From Prorocentrum cordatum (lineage: Eukaryota > Sar > Dinophyceae > Prorocentrales > Prorocentraceae), in assembly GCA_963575745.1 (NCBI GenBank), contig CAUYUJ010000880.1:586146-633645 (forward strand): a stretch of DNA of 47,500 nt, read 5' to 3'. The translations under genes and the position numbers were made by a program. Below the pieces are notes generated by a model, which saw only the letters and a list, made by a program, of their open reading frames with translations, searched no databases and had not been told where the DNA came from. Positions 9,746-21,100 of this stretch are shown piece by piece (position 1 is the stretch's first letter; each line of letters starts with the position of its first letter).

Positions 9746-10474
9746 GGATATGTGTAGCCTTGCCGTAGGTTGAATTGGAGGCGCCCAAGCGAAATGCAAA
9801 AACAATTCTTTGTATTTGTCCGTTGGGCCCCTGTGATACACTCATGAAGACTGCGCCTCCGGGTTTAGAGCTTGCTCGGAGAGCAATGGAGGTTGCGCCT
9901 GGATTACTTTGGACCTCCCCGGGCCTATCTAAGGCCTATCGTGGGCCATCTTGGAACCTTCTCACAGCGTGTTTGGGCGTGCATGGGGCAGAAGGCGGGG
10001 CTATCTTGGCGCTCCGGGGCCGTTCCTTGCCCCCCGCCCGGATATTTGTTGCTTCTCCGTGGGTCGATTTCGAGGCACCCAAGCAAAATACAAAAAGGTG
10101 CTCTTTATATTTTGCCGTTTGGGCCCCTGTGATGCAGTCCTGGAGGCCGCCCATCTTGGGTTTGGAGCTCCATCGGAGCGCCGTAGCAATCGCGTCGGGA
10201 TTATTTTGGAGTTTTGGCAGCTTATCTCAGGCCTATCGTTGGCCATCTAGGAGCTTTCCAAGCCGGGTTTTGGCATGCATGAGACAGAAGGCGAGGCTAT
10301 CTTGGCGCTCTGGGGCCGCTCCTTCGCCCCCACCCGAGGCTATCTTGGCGCTCTGGGGCCGCTCTTTCGCCCCCACCCATGTATTTTTAGCTTCCGTGGG
10401 GCGAACTTGGGGCACCCGAGCAAAATGGGAAAACATGTTCTTTGTATTTTGCCGCTGGGCCTCTGTGATACAGC
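9746..10474 (+). repeat. About 0.3-kb tandem repeat, 2.3 units
   Basis: Three related stretches start near 9760, 10,050 and 10,380. Each has a CAAGCGAAATGCAAAA or AGCAAAATACAAAA-like phrase, then TTGGGCCCCTGTGAT, and the first two continue through GGCCTATCGT(G/T)GGCCATCT. The plus strand stays open across all units, giving a repeat of about 100 residues; no domain is recognised. Confidence 0.8.
10293..10378 (+). repeat. 43-bp tandem duplication
   Basis: 10,293-10,335 and 10,336-10,378 both read GAGGCTATCTTGGCGCTC onward and differ at one base. Confidence 0.95.
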
Positions 10475-10862
10475 CCCCCCTCCTCCTCCTCCTCGCCCTC
10501 CTCTTCCTCTTCCTGTTCCTCCTGTTCCTCCTATTCCTGTTGCTCTTCCTCCTCCTCCTTCTCCTCTTCCTCCTCCTCTTCCTCCTCTTCCTCCTCCTCT
10601 TCCCTCCTGTTCCTGCTCCTCCGCCTGCTCCTCCGCCTCCTCCTCCTTCTCCACCATCTCCTCCCCCTCCTCCTCCTCCTCCTCCTCCGCTTCGTCCTCC
10701 TCTTCCTCCTCCTCCTGCCCCCCTCCTCCTCCGCCTCCTCCTCCTTCTCCTCTTCCTCCTCCTTTTCCTCCTCCTTCTCCTCCTCCTGCTCCCCCTGCTG
10801 CTGCTCCTCCTCCTCCCCCTGATCGTCCTCTTCCTCCTGCTCCTGCTCCTGCCCCTTACCCG
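10475..10862. repeat. Polypyrimidine CCT/CTT tract
   Basis: Nearly 390 bases of almost pure pyrimidine on the plus strand. Leu/Pro-rich or Arg/Gly-rich frames are simple-sequence artefacts. Confidence 0.9.
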
Positions 10863-11459
10863 GCGCCAGAAACGTGAGGCCGCAACGTTGACGGAACAGC
10901 GCCCCGACAAGACCAGTGCAAGTCCCAGGAGGCTCATAGGCAGAAACGGACTTGTTATTATAGGTCCTTTTTTTTCAAGGCTAATTTGTCCAAGTGTGTT
11001 GCCCAACGCATAACCTAGGCCTACCTGTGGGGCTTGCCCCCTGGGCTGGAAGGGGTCCCATGACGGAGCGCGGCTATCTTGATGTGGAATGGACGGCGGC
11101 CTTGGACTGGCCATTGCAACAGGCGGCCCCTGTAGGTCAACAGGAACTTGAAGGGGCCTCAAGATGCCCGGGTTAAGAAGAGCTCAGAGCGGCCCGAGCA
11201 GGCCTCAGATGTTCTACTGGACCAGCAGACGATGTTGGGGGAGGACTGGAGGTAGTAGGAAGTCGTGGGCTCTAGCAGCTCCTCCTCCAGCGGACTCCAG
11301 GCCGTCTGGATGGAAAACGTTGAGTGAACTCATCAGTCTCAACGAATCGAATCGTTCACCATGTGGCTGAATATGAAGCTTCGTTAGATAGAACCGCGCA
11401 TCATGAAATATTGAAGTGCTATAAGAAAGTCTGCAGATCAAAGCGCTCCCCAAGAACCT
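10863..11459. other. Spacer, nothing firm
   Basis: Balanced composition. A GACGGA...GGCTATCTTGATGT phrase at 11,060-11,085 resembles the dispersed CCAAGACGGAACA motif. No coding segment could be supported. Confidence 0.45.
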
Positions 11460-11795
11460 TCATCTCGACGCGGATGCCAAGGCCGCATTCGCCTTCTCGA
11501 TGCTGCAGAACGCACCGCGCATTCGAAGCTTCCCTTTCGTACCCTCCGGGTCCACGTCGTAGGCGATCCCGCTCGCCATCTTGTTGGCCTCGTCCTTCGT
11601 GATATGTGTGCCTTCCGGACCGTAGTGACGCATCGCGCTCTCTGGAACCTTGCTCACGAGAGGCATGTTCACAAGGCCGTCCTTCTTCAACTTCTTCGTG
11701 GTGCCCCTGAAGTCGTAGTCTTCGGGAACCGTCTTCGTCGCGATCTGTCTGGCCAGCCCGGCCCGCGGCTTCAGCTCGAGCTCCGCGCCTTCCAT
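11460..11795 (-). CDS. Unrecognised protein or exon, ordinary composition
   Basis: The minus-strand frame is open from an upstream stop at about 12,125 down to the TGA at 11,460. From the methionine at 11,795 it gives 111 residues of ordinary, Lys/Glu-rich soluble composition, including PEDYDFRGTTKKLKKDG and RHYGPEGTHITKDEA. This contrasts with the Arg/Pro-rich upstream extension, so I place the start at 11,795. I do not recognise a family and predict no signal peptide or membrane segment. It could be a complete small protein, a single exon, or a decayed gene piece. It is the best host-type coding candidate in the first 16 kb, and its function is unknown. Confidence 0.45.
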   Translation of the reverse strand: MEGAELELKPRAGLARQIATKTVPEDYDFRGTTKKLKKDGLVNMPLVSKVPESAMRHYGPEGTHITKDEANKMASGIAYDVDPEGTKGKLRMRGAFCSIEKANAALASASR

Positions 11796-14169
11796 CTTGG
11801 TGCTTTTCTTGTCACAGGGTGCGGCGTCAGGCGAGGCCAGCGGCCTCGATCGCACAGTTGAGCCTTCCGCAGGAGGGCGGACCGTAAAATGGGCAAGAAC
11901 CCTGCGCAGGGCCAAACGGCAGCGGGCGTGGGACCTCGCGGGGGGGTCCCAAGACGGAACAAGGCTATCTTGTTGTAGAATTGAGCCGCCGTTGTCGTCG
12001 TCGTCGTGGTGGGGTCGTAGTGGTCGTCGTCGTGGTCGTCGTCGTCGCCGTCGCCGTGTCCTCCCCCACCTCCTCAGAGGACGGCGAGGTGAGACAATGG
12101 TGCAGGTTTCGCTTGGAGGCATGGAGAGGCCTTTGTGTTGCCATGGCTAGACGCAGCGCGAAAGCTCGGGGTGTTTGGGCTCCGGGGGGTTGCAGGATTT
12201 CGGTTTGGAGCCGATGTCGCTTCAACTTTGGAACGGCCGTGTTTATCCCAGGCGGATGACGCGGAGGCAGAGGGCGCGGAAGACGTGGGGGACTCCGAGG
12301 CCAAACGCCGCAGGACGCAGTGAATTTGCCGTGGCGTCGTGCCTTCAGAGAGGAGGGGTGAGAAGCGTGCCCCCGACGTCGCTTCAGGTTGTCGCCCACG
12401 TCGTCGTCAACGTTGCTATCGCTGTGGGAGTTGACATCGCCACCATCGGCGCTCCCTAGAGATCGTTTGTGAGATCGCTTGTGTCGTCGTGTTGTCGACA
12501 GGTTCCGTGGCTGCTGTTGTTCCTGTCCTCGTCGTCGGGCGAGGTCGTTCTCGTGTTGGCGCGGGCGGGTGTCGTTGCAGGTCGTGAATGTCGGTCTGTA
12601 GTCCATCGGTCCGTTGCCGCGGTTCCACCGGGAGGGATGGGGGCTCCTGAGTGTAGGTGTGCTCCCAGGAAGGGGGCCGGATGGATTTTCTGGTTAACAG
12701 GCGGCTGGGGCACTCCGAAACCAGGCTCCGGAAGACTCTTCGTGGTTGGGGTGGCAGCGTCTAATCAGAAAGGACGGGTCAGAGAAGTTGCCCCGGGCCT
12801 GCTGTCATGTGGGCGTCCGCGTCGTCGTCGACGTCGTTCCTGCGTGGGAACCGTTATCGCCAGCGTCCGTGGGGGCTCGAAATCCCCCGTGCCCTCGCGT
12901 GCGTCTTCGGTTCCGTTGGTTCGTTGGTATTGTCACTCGTCTTCCCTCGCGGGTTTGTCGCTGCAGGGGGCGGCGATGTTACGGACAGAGGTTGGTGCGA
13001 GTCTTCTTGGTCGAGGAGGATTTCATCGGTTCGTCAGTGCAGGGCGAAATGGAGGGAAGTGGCTTTCAGAATGTAGTGTGCACCGAGCAACATATTCGGG
13101 CTTGCATGGTTTGCGCGCCCCCGTGTGGGGGGCGGCTGATGCCGCTGTGCTCTCTGGTTCGGCGCTGGGAGGTTCGAGCGCGAGATCCGAACTCACCTGG
13201 CGCCAAAGCCGCTGACAATTCGCGGAAGCTCCGAGCAACAGATTTGGAGCTGCATGGGTGCCAGTTTGGGGAATGGATCAATTTGAGGAGATGGTCGGGT
13301 GTCGTTCAGCGCTCGTTGCTAGGCGGCGAATTCAAACCAGGTGGTGGAAGGATGAGGAGCAGGGGTCGGAAGGGAAGAGGAAGATGTGTGCAGAGGGTTC
13401 TCCATTGGTCGTGGGGGCTCGGACGATGTCGTCTTCAGTGTCGACTGCGGCGTCGGCTCCGTTGGTGCACTCGTTGTTCGCTTTTTGTTCGCTCGCGTCC
13501 ATCGTGCTTGGGTAATGACGTTATTTCGGAGGGGCGTGGAGGCTTATCGTTCTACTGGGGGCGTCGTCCGTCGTTCACCTCGACGCAGTGCCGGCGGGGG
13601 GCCGACAGTTGCAGATTGCAGGGTGCTCTGAGCAGCGAGTTACGGGTTGCATGCTGCAATTTGGAGGGCGGCGAACGCCGTGGTGATCTCCAGCGTGGCG
13701 CCTGGTCGTTGGAGAACACAAAGTGGCCGCTGGTCGGGGAGCAGAGGGGCGTGAGTCCGTAGCCAATGTCCAGAAGGACTTGCAAGTTTTAGAAGCTCGC
13801 ACGAGCGCGGGCGGCGCGTTTGCCAGTTGCAGGCGGCGGAGGCGTCAGAGAGCTGGAGAAAGGTCAGCGGATGCGGACGCGCCCTCACCCGGTCACGTTT
13901 GCGCCTTGGTCGCCTCGTTCCGCCATTGTTCCGCCCTTTTCTCCTCAGGATCATGTTATGTTGTCTTCTTTTCTCTGGGTTATTGCTTTGCTCCCACCTC
14001 CGCCGATTCATCCTTGTTCTTCGGCTGTTCTTGCGCTCTTCCGCGTCCGTCCCCGGCGTGGCGCGTCTGCGGCCCCCCGTCGCAGCTTCTGTGGAGCGTA
14101 GTGCGCATGTGCGGGAAATCCCGGGCCCCGGCCCCCGGACCTGTGCCTCGCTCGTTTTTGCGGTGCGCG
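11796..14169. other. Long spacer without supported genes
   Basis: GC-rich sequence with GTC trinucleotide stretches (11,990-12,060) and recurring phrases such as GGGGGCTC and CGTCGTCGACGTCG. The related phrasing near 12.45-12.75, 12.83-13.2 and 13.4-13.75 kb suggests a very degenerate repeat, but I could not define units. Long overlapping ORFs on both strands have no domain-like composition. Confidence 0.4.
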
Positions 14170-15045
14170 CCCCCCCTGGGGCGGCCACCGGGCGGCCTCC
14201 GGGCCTCCCAGAGTGCCCGAGATGGCCGCCAGACACCGCAAAGCTTCTCCAGGAGGCTTCTACAGAGCCATCGGAGCGCACCACCGAGAATACAGAGGCC
14301 TCCCACCTGCCCCGATAGCCTTCGGGACCACTTGCAAGGAAGCGTCGAGAGGTAAAAATCGTTGATTTTCCTTTGGTTTTGAACGCATTTCGCATTGAAG
14401 CTCCAGAGGCGCCTGCTCGCTCCGCACTTCTCCAGATGACAGCCTTCGAGACGCTCACGAATGCCTTATGAGGGTCCCAGGTGCACCGAAAAATGCCCCA
14501 GAGGGGGTCCAGATCCTCGTCAGAGGGGGTCCCAGACGACACTCCGAGAGTCCTCCGGGCTTCTCTGAGTGCCCGAGATGGCCCCCAGACCCCGCAAGGC
14601 TTCTCCAGGAGGCCTCTACAGAGCCATCGGAGCGCACCACCGAGGTCACAGACGCCCCCACCCTTCCTGGACAGCCTTCCGCGACGACTTCCAAGGAAGC
14701 ATCGGAGGTGAGAATCGTTTTCGCTTTGAAGATCCAGAGGCGCCTCGTCGCTCCGCACCCCTTCAGAAGACTGCCTTCGAGACGCTCGTGAATGCCCTCA
14801 GACGGCCCCAGGCGCTCGCAAAGCTGCCCCAGAAAGAAATCCAGCTCCTCCTCAGAAGGGGCCCCAGACCAGACTCCGAGGGTCCCCGGGGCTTCTCTGA
14901 CTGCCTCTGGTGGCTCCCAGACCCCACGAGGCTTCTCCAGGAGGCCTCTACAGAGCCATCGGAGCGTGCCACCGAGGTCACCGACGCCTCGACCCTCCCT
15001 GGACAGCCTTCCGCGACGACTTCCAAGGAAGCATCGGAGGAGACA
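14170..15045 (+). repeat. Three tandem units of about 0.35 kb
   Basis: The phrase TACAGAGCCATCGGAGCG starts at 14,261, 14,617 and 14,949, so the spacing is 356 and 332 bp. Flanking phrases (AGGCTTCTCCAGGAGGC upstream, CTTCCAAGGAAGC or TTGCAAGGAAGC downstream) repeat in each unit. Both strands stay open over long stretches. The first unit is the most diverged. Confidence 0.9.
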
Positions 15046-16120
15046 GGATGGAGGAGGGAAGACGCAGGGAGGGAGGACGGAGGAGTGAGGAGTGAGGAGG
15101 AGGGGGGAGGACTGAGGAGGGAAGAGGGAGGAGGGGGGAGAGAGGGGGAGGGAGAGAAGGAGGAGGACGAGGAGGAGGAGGACGAGGAGGAGGAGGGTGG
15201 AGTGAGGAGGGAGGAGGGAGGAGGGGGGACGGAGGAGGGAGGAGGAGGAGGGGGAGGAGCAGGGGGAGGAGGAGGAGGAAAATGTGGAAGAACATGAGGA
15301 AGAGGAAGCAGAGGAGAAGGAGGACGAGGAGGAGAAGGAAGAGGAGGAGGAGGTGGGGAGCGACGGAAGGCATGAGACAGGGGGGCAGAGCGGGAGAGAG
15401 GAACGAAAGGAGGGAGGAGACGACAGAGGAGCAACAGGAGACGGAGCGGCGACAGAACCAATATTGGCAAAAAGAGGAGCGGAGCAGGAGCAAGAGTAGA
15501 AAAAGGAAGAGGAGATGCGGGAGAGGGCGAGGACGAGAAGAGGCCGGAGGAGCAGGTTGCGGCGAACGAGGAGGTGGAGAAAGAAGAGAAGAAAAGGAGG
15601 AGGAGAAGCCGGAGCACGAACCCGGACGCACCCTCTATCGAAGGACCTCTGACGCTCTTGTTCGCCTTGATTTGCCATCGATCCCGCTCGCCATGCTTAG
15701 TGTCGGGAGGAGGCAGAGGGGGAGAGATTAAAGCAAAGGAGGAGGAGGATATGGAGGAGGAGGGATGATGATGATGAGGAGGAGGAGAAAGAATGGGGAG
15801 GTGGAGGAGGAAGAAAGGGGGGAGGACGCTGAAGAGGAGGGAAAGGGGAGATGGACGAGGGGGGCGAGAAGGTGGAGGAGGAGGAGGAGGAAGAGTAAGA
15901 TGACGAAACAGAGGAACCACAGGAGAAGAACGAGGAGGGAGCGGAGACGGGGAGCGATGAGGGTGAGAGGGAGGATGACGAGGAAGAGGAGGAAGAGGAC
16001 GAGGAGCATGAGAGGCGGGGGGGAAAGAGGGGGATGGTGAGCAAGAGGAGGAGGAGGAGGAGGTGGAGAAGGAGGAGGCATGGGTGACGCGGAAGAGGAA
16101 CTGCGAGGTCAATAGGCACG
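15046..16120 (+). repeat. Polypurine GGA/GAG tracts
   Basis: GGA-rich tracts (15,046-15,615 and 15,730-16,090) flank a short mixed segment at 15,616-15,720. Arg/Glu/Gly and Ser/Pro/Leu ORFs here are simple-sequence translations. Confidence 0.85.
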
Positions 16121-16318
16121 AGAATAGTGAGGAGAAAGGGGAGGCTGGAGACGACGACGCTGCCAAACAAACGGCGGGTGGCTCGATCACCGCGTATCGA
16201 ACGCCGCGCTCCAGGCTCAAAAAGCCTTGAGCGACCTCAGGGCTGCAGCTGGCCTTACCCCTGCTGGCCCTTCCTGGGGGGCCGGCGGCGCGGGATGCGC
16301 GGCAATGGAGGTTTTACC

Positions 16319-16457
16319 GGTTGTACCTCAAACAACCAAGGGCTTCATCGGTTGCGCCTAAAGCAACCAAGGGCTTTACCGGTGGCGCCATAAGCAACCA
16401 AGGGCTTTACCGGTTTAGCCACAATCAACCAAGGGAGATCCGGTGTCCATAAGCCGG
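16319..16457 (+). repeat. 31-bp minisatellite of identical-geometry hairpins
   Basis: Units begin at 16,319, 16,350, 16,381 and 16,412, exactly 31 bp apart, with a degenerate fifth near 16,442. Each has a 6-bp left arm GGTTGC (or variant), a 7-nt loop and a right arm GCAACC (or variant), followed by AAGGGCTT(T/C)A(C/T)C. Units 1 and 2 pair perfectly with different bases (GGTTGT/ACAACC and GGTTGC/GCAACC). Units 3 and 4 have one mismatch each. It lies about 0.6 kb upstream of the transposon ORF and could be its subterminal region. Confidence 0.9.
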
Positions 16458-17025
16458 TTCCCCGGTAACGGGGTGGTTCGTGGTGTGTGTCAGAGATGCC
16501 ACGCCCGCGTTCCTGCGTGGGCCTTTCGGCCAGCCGGTGGCAGACCGGTCCCCCGGGAGGGGTGCCTCGTGGCAGACTCCTCAGGAGTCACGCCGCGTTG
16601 CTGCGTAATTCCAGGAAAGAGGTATGCTTTCAGAGAACGTACGACAAGCAAGCATCACTATCGAGGTCGGGAGCACGTCTTGCGCATATGTTGTCGCAGC
16701 AGGGCGGCTGGACCTTGTTCACGGCCCCATCCATGGCACTGCGACGCAGTGCAAGCGGGATGGGCAGGGCGTGGTCGGAGCGCGAGGCACAAGGCAGGCG
16801 TCGCACTGGGGCCGCGGAAGCAGCGCGCAGCACGTGCACGCGTCCAGTTGTATCGTCACTTTGCACATTGTGCTGGGGCAGGATCGGTGTCTGCCACGCT
16901 TGCATTGTCGATGCTCGCCGCCGGATATCACTGTGGGTCAATGAGCGATTGCGTTGGGTGCACGGCCTAGTTGGCGATGCAGGCTGCGGTGGAGTGTGGA
17001 GTGCGCGTGAGATGGCCTCTGCTGG
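16458..17025 (+). other. Leader region before the transposon ORF
   Basis: No recognised domain. Plus-strand frames are open over 100-240 residues, but the frame leading into the USP domain is closed by a stop at 17,008-17,010. This is probably transposon 5' sequence; I could not fix a 5' terminus. Confidence 0.4.
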
Positions 17026-17960
17026 TTGCTTCGTGCGTCGGCCCCTTGTTCCCGCCAGCGGCGGGGGGCGCCGGTGGGGGGCGCGCGTGGTCGAGAACCG
17101 GCGTTCAACGTTGCAGAGTTTTTGGGATATGAGTTGTCGCGCCGCGTGGACCTGCCGCATTGCGGCGCGTCTTTCCGAAGCGCTGGGAACACATGCTATC
17201 TGAATGCGCTGGTAAACGTTCTGGGCAGCATTCCGTCGATAGTAGCGTGGGCAACGCAGCATGTGGACACTGTGGGGGACGCGTGCCCGCGGAACTGCGT
17301 GTTGTGCAACGTGGGAAACGACATCGGGGACATGCGTCGGCAAGAGGAGCGGGGGCCTGTAGTCCCGGGAGTAGCAGCGTCTAACGATGTTAAGGTGCAG
17401 CGCGTGCCGGTCAGAGAGTATGTCGGATGGGGAGCTGTTCTCGTGTATTTCACTGGCGCCCCCCACGGCGTCGACCGCGCTGGAAGCCCTGGTGGCAGAG
17501 TTCGAGTCAGTGGAGCAGTTGACGGGTGCTGGGGACACGTGTTCGAGGTGCGGGGTGGGGGGCGGACTGCAAAAACAGATTCGCATCGCGAAGTGGCCGC
17601 AGGTAGTCTGCTTCCACATCCGCAGACTTCTCCTGCAACGTACTTCGGGCGGATGGCTGCGGGAGAAAGTCAATGAGCGTGTGGCTTTCCCGCTAGTGTT
17701 CAAGGGGGGCTCTGGGGATTGGTCAGGTGAGTTGGCCGCCGTTTGCGTGCGCGCGGGAGATGGGTGCAGCGGGCACTACGCGGCGTGCGCGAAAACGTGT
17801 AGCGGGGAATTGGTGCACTGCGATGACGCGGACGTTCCGAGGTCCGCGTCAGAGGCGGAGGTGCAGCAAGCGCAGGCGTTCCTCCTCTTATATGCACGCA
17901 CGGACTCGCCATCAGAGGAGCATGTGGCCGAGAGGAAGCGACGCCGACTCGCATCTCCAC
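17026..17960 (+). pseudogene. Ubiquitin-specific protease (C19) domain at the N terminus of the Helitron protein
   Basis: The first frame carries the catalytic Cys box GNTCYLNALVNVL, with the Cys codon at 17,194-17,196. After a +1-type frame change between 17,363 and about 17,390, the second frame carries two Cys pairs (RCSAC and CSRC, the zinc fingers of USPs) and then KWPQVVCFHIRR. The His box SGHYAACAK follows, with the His at 17,774-17,776, then GELVHCDDADV and the terminal AQAFLLLYAR strand. Together these are the Cys, His and Asp boxes of a small USP of about 290 residues. USPs remove ubiquitin from proteins; here the domain is fused to a transposase, where it may protect the replicase from degradation (inference). 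The Trp usual after the His box is absent. No alternative fold fits as well. Confidence 0.8.
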
Positions 17961-19997
17961 GGGGGGAGTCGGCTGACCAGGCGCAGGCGTCCATTGCCCA
18001 GCATGGTGGCCGCGCCACGGGGAGCAGTTTCGGGCATTCGTCGGGAACTTCGGCCCGCAGCGTCAAGGAGTCGGACGAGTCGGAGCATGTGCTGCGGAGT
18101 GCCGACCGCGGAGTAGCGCCCGAGGCTGGCCGTCGCAACGCCGCGACGAACGGTGGCGCTGACCGCCTTGTAAGCAGACCGACGTCGCAGGACAAGACCC
18201 ATCCAGTCGAGGGCGCTTCCACGGCTGAGAGAACGACGCTGCCCGGCGACGTCGGCGCGGGCAGGGGGGGCGACGCAGACTCCACGCGACGCGGTGTGCC
18301 GGAAGATGGCCGACGCGGCGCCAGTGCGGCGGTGCGGGGGGCCCCTGGAGTTCACGGACGGGGCGCGTCGAGCGCGGGCGAGGCGGGGGCGGGGTCGGGT
18401 CTGCCGCGCGCTATGGTCTCGGAGCTCGCAGGGGCGGTCGCGCGTCCGAAGCGGAAGGGGGGGGGGGGCGCGCGGCGGCGGAGGCGGAGATGTGTTTACC
18501 AGGAAAACATTGGTTGCTGCGTGGCGCGGGGGCGGATGCAGCGATGGGCCGGGGTGCGGCGGCGGGTGCGCGGGTGGCGCGGTCGAAGCGGGGGTCGGCG
18601 GCGAGCAGACAGAGGGCGCGGAGAAGCAGGCGCGGGACCAGATGGAGGCGCAGCGCGCTGGCAGCGAGACCGAGGAACGAAGGGGGCCCGCGGGCCGTGG
18701 CGGAGCGGCTAAAGAAGGTTCCGGTGCGAGGAGGGGTGGCGATGAGGCAGCGTCTGTTGTTGCAGCCGAGGTCGGAGGAAGTTGTGCCTGCCTCCGCAAA
18801 GCGGATACTGGGGTGCAGGGTGTCAGTCAGGGTAGAGTGGGCGGGATAGGAGCAGCGGGCCCGGCGACCGCGGCGGCCGCGGATGGGGGCTCGCCGGGCG
18901 ACGCCGTGGGCCGCGAGGCCGCGGGGCATATCGAGACTCCAGTGGCGGACGAGGCGCAAGAGTGGTTCTTCGCGGCCCGCGTGGGCCCGCGCTCGCAAGA
19001 TCCTCGGAGGAACCGGGAGAAGGCCGTGGCAGAGGCGGCGGCGCTCTTGCGGGAGTGCCCGGGCGTGCCTGGTGACCCGGAAGATCCGTCCGTGCCGTGG
19101 GGGGAAGCGTTGGCCGAAGACCGTGCGGTTGAATTGCCGGCCGCGCACTGCGCGTTCCGCGGGTGTCGATGGGCGGGCGACGCAGAAGCGGCCCTATTCG
19201 AGCACGTGGCCACGGGGCACGGGGACGTCCTACAGCCAATCGCGGACACGTACTCTCCGGCGCACGAAGAACGCGAGAGATTGGTGGCTGCGTACAGCGA
19301 AGTGGTGTCGCAGAGAACGCGGCAGGACGCGCCGCTCTCCACGTGTGCCATGCGTCGCCGCAGCCTCAAAGGGTATACGGACGCGACAGCCAGCAAGAAC
19401 GTGTGTGCGCCTATATGCTTTCTCTGCGCTTGCTCGTTTCCGTGGGTGCGCGATCGAGAAAACAATGAAATTTCATGGGGGAAATTGTTTGAGGGCGAGC
19501 CTGGATATAGCTCTCGAGTAGCGCGCCTGGGTGCGTGGTCCATAACGGACGCGTCGCGCGAGTTCGGTCTCCCGGCGTACATGCGAAGGTACAGGTACGA
19601 GGAGGGGAATGCGAAGCTCGACCTGATGAAACATGTGGAAGAGTTCGACGGTTGGAAGTTGCGCGTGCAGTGCTCGCGTGGGTCAGAAGTGCCCGGGGGG
19701 TGGCTCGACATGGCGTGCTGTCCAGAGGATGTGCGTTGCGCGGGCGGGTGCGTGGAAGCGAAGGCCGCGTGTCCTGAGTGTGAAGTGCCGGTCTGTCGGG
19801 AGTGCGCCGATGGCTTCAGGGTGCCGACAATGAAGTGGGACGTCGTGGAGGGAAGGGGGAAGCCGCAGATGCCATCTCGCTGCCTGGCGAACGATCTTAT
19901 GACGTTCTATGGACCACGCAGCATGTGCGACGATGGCATGACCGCGATGGAGATGATATGTTGCAGTCCGTGCATAACCTCGATGATATGTTTTTTT
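17961..19997 (+). pseudogene. Helitron protein linker with C2H2 finger and Cys-pair segment
   Basis: A basic and Gly/Ala-rich linker runs to about 18,900. It changes frame once, most probably in the 12-G run near 18,457-18,468. A C2H2-type finger follows: Cys codons at 19,149 and 19,164, His codons at 19,203 and 19,218 (C-x4-C-x12-H-x4-H). Next comes a segment with CPECEVPVCREC near 19,770-19,806, then the conserved SRCLANDLMTFYGP and MEMICCSPCITSMICF. Cys pairs followed by a LANDLM-like phrase resemble the DUF6570-type segment found before Helitron Rep domains (from memory). The frame closes in a T7 run at 19,991-19,997 and resumes one frame over with SLEVKYQNLFDFV. Confidence 0.65.
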
Positions 19998-21100
19998 CGT
20001 TGGAGGTGAAGTACCAGAACTTGTTTGATTTCGTCGCAGGGATGCAGGAGACGCGGGTTGCAGCGCGCGGGAACGCTACCTCTTTTGCGTTGCCGTGGCA
20101 GGGTATCCTGGCGGAGTTGCGGCGGAAGCAGGGGTGGTCCGAGGGCGCCGGAGGAGTCGCATTGCCGCGCGTGGGTAGTGAGCTGGCCAACGTAGTGCAG
20201 GTCTTGTTGAAGGTGAGCGATGCAACGACGAAGCAGAACCTGCCGCAGTTCATTCACCAAGCAACCGTTCGGCGAGATGTTGTCAAACACCATATCCAGA
20301 AAATGATTTCCCGCGGGCACCGGGCGTTCGTGAACGTTGACGCGGGCAGCGTGAATGCGCGCGCCGAGAGCTTGCCGCAAAACGGCGTTCCGCCAGAACT
20401 CGTTCGCCTCCTTCCTTCTGACAACCACTTGGACAAGGTGATGGTGCAGAAGAACGCAACCCCGGCAGATGGCGCGAAGACGACGGTTGAAGAAGCGTGC
20501 GAAGATGTGAATCGCCGCATCCCGAACATGGTGGTGATGGAGAAGTCCAGCTACAACGACGTGGGCGCGAACGCGATGACAGAGTCCGCGTTCGCCAGGT
20601 TGGCCGAAGGGGCCGCCGAAGGCGCAACGTCGCCCGGCGACGCCCCAGGAGCGCACGACGAGGAAGGTGAGGCCGGAGTACGCTTCACAGCTGCGGCGTG
20701 GCGAGATCACGTGGTCGTTTTGGCGACGCATTTCCCAGGAGATCGGGAAATGGGCGATTGCGGTGCACGGGCAGTGGGCTGCGAAGCGTGGCTGAGCTTG
20801 GGGAGACAACGCAGCGGTACAACCTCGTCCTCATGGACGAAGCCGGGCGCGGCACCTGGATGGAGCAAATGCGCCTGCGGCTGGTGGTATCGCCAGGCAC
20901 CGAAATGATGAGCCAGTTCGTGCCTTGGTTTTTTGGCGTGGCCTTCCCTTTTTGCTTTAAGTTCGGAGCGGGCATGCCGGACGTGCCGGAGTGGTCGGAG
21001 ACGAGCCGGCACAGGCGGGGGCCTGAGGCCCCAAGAGTAGAGCTTCCTCTCTGGACGCGGATATTGATCCGGCGCGTGGAGTCGCAGCTCCGGCGAGATT
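19998..21100 (+). pseudogene. Helitron protein, region before the Rep core
   Basis: The open frame resumes after the T7 run with LEVKYQNLFDFVAG and RGNATSFALPWQGILAEL. It runs to about 20,680, then changes frame by 20,850. The next frame contains NLVLMDEAGRGTWMEQM, MSQFVPWFFGVAFPFCFK and APRVELPLWTRILIRRVE. The last two phrases match a well-conserved block of dinoflagellate Helitron-like proteins, as I remember them. Another one-base shift near 21,100 joins RRDWR to FGFTMSSLLYQSALN. The function of this block is not known; it lies where Helitron proteins carry their Helitron-like N domain. Confidence 0.65.

Noticed and set aside
16630-17703. 357-codon minus-strand ORF
   Set aside because: It lies opposite the USP domain, whose motifs on the plus strand are unmistakable; the minus frame has no domain and is a GC-bias shadow.
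17912-19711. Long minus-strand ORFs opposite the transposon linker
   Set aside because: Pro/Ala/Arg-rich antisense of a GC-rich coding region, with no motif.
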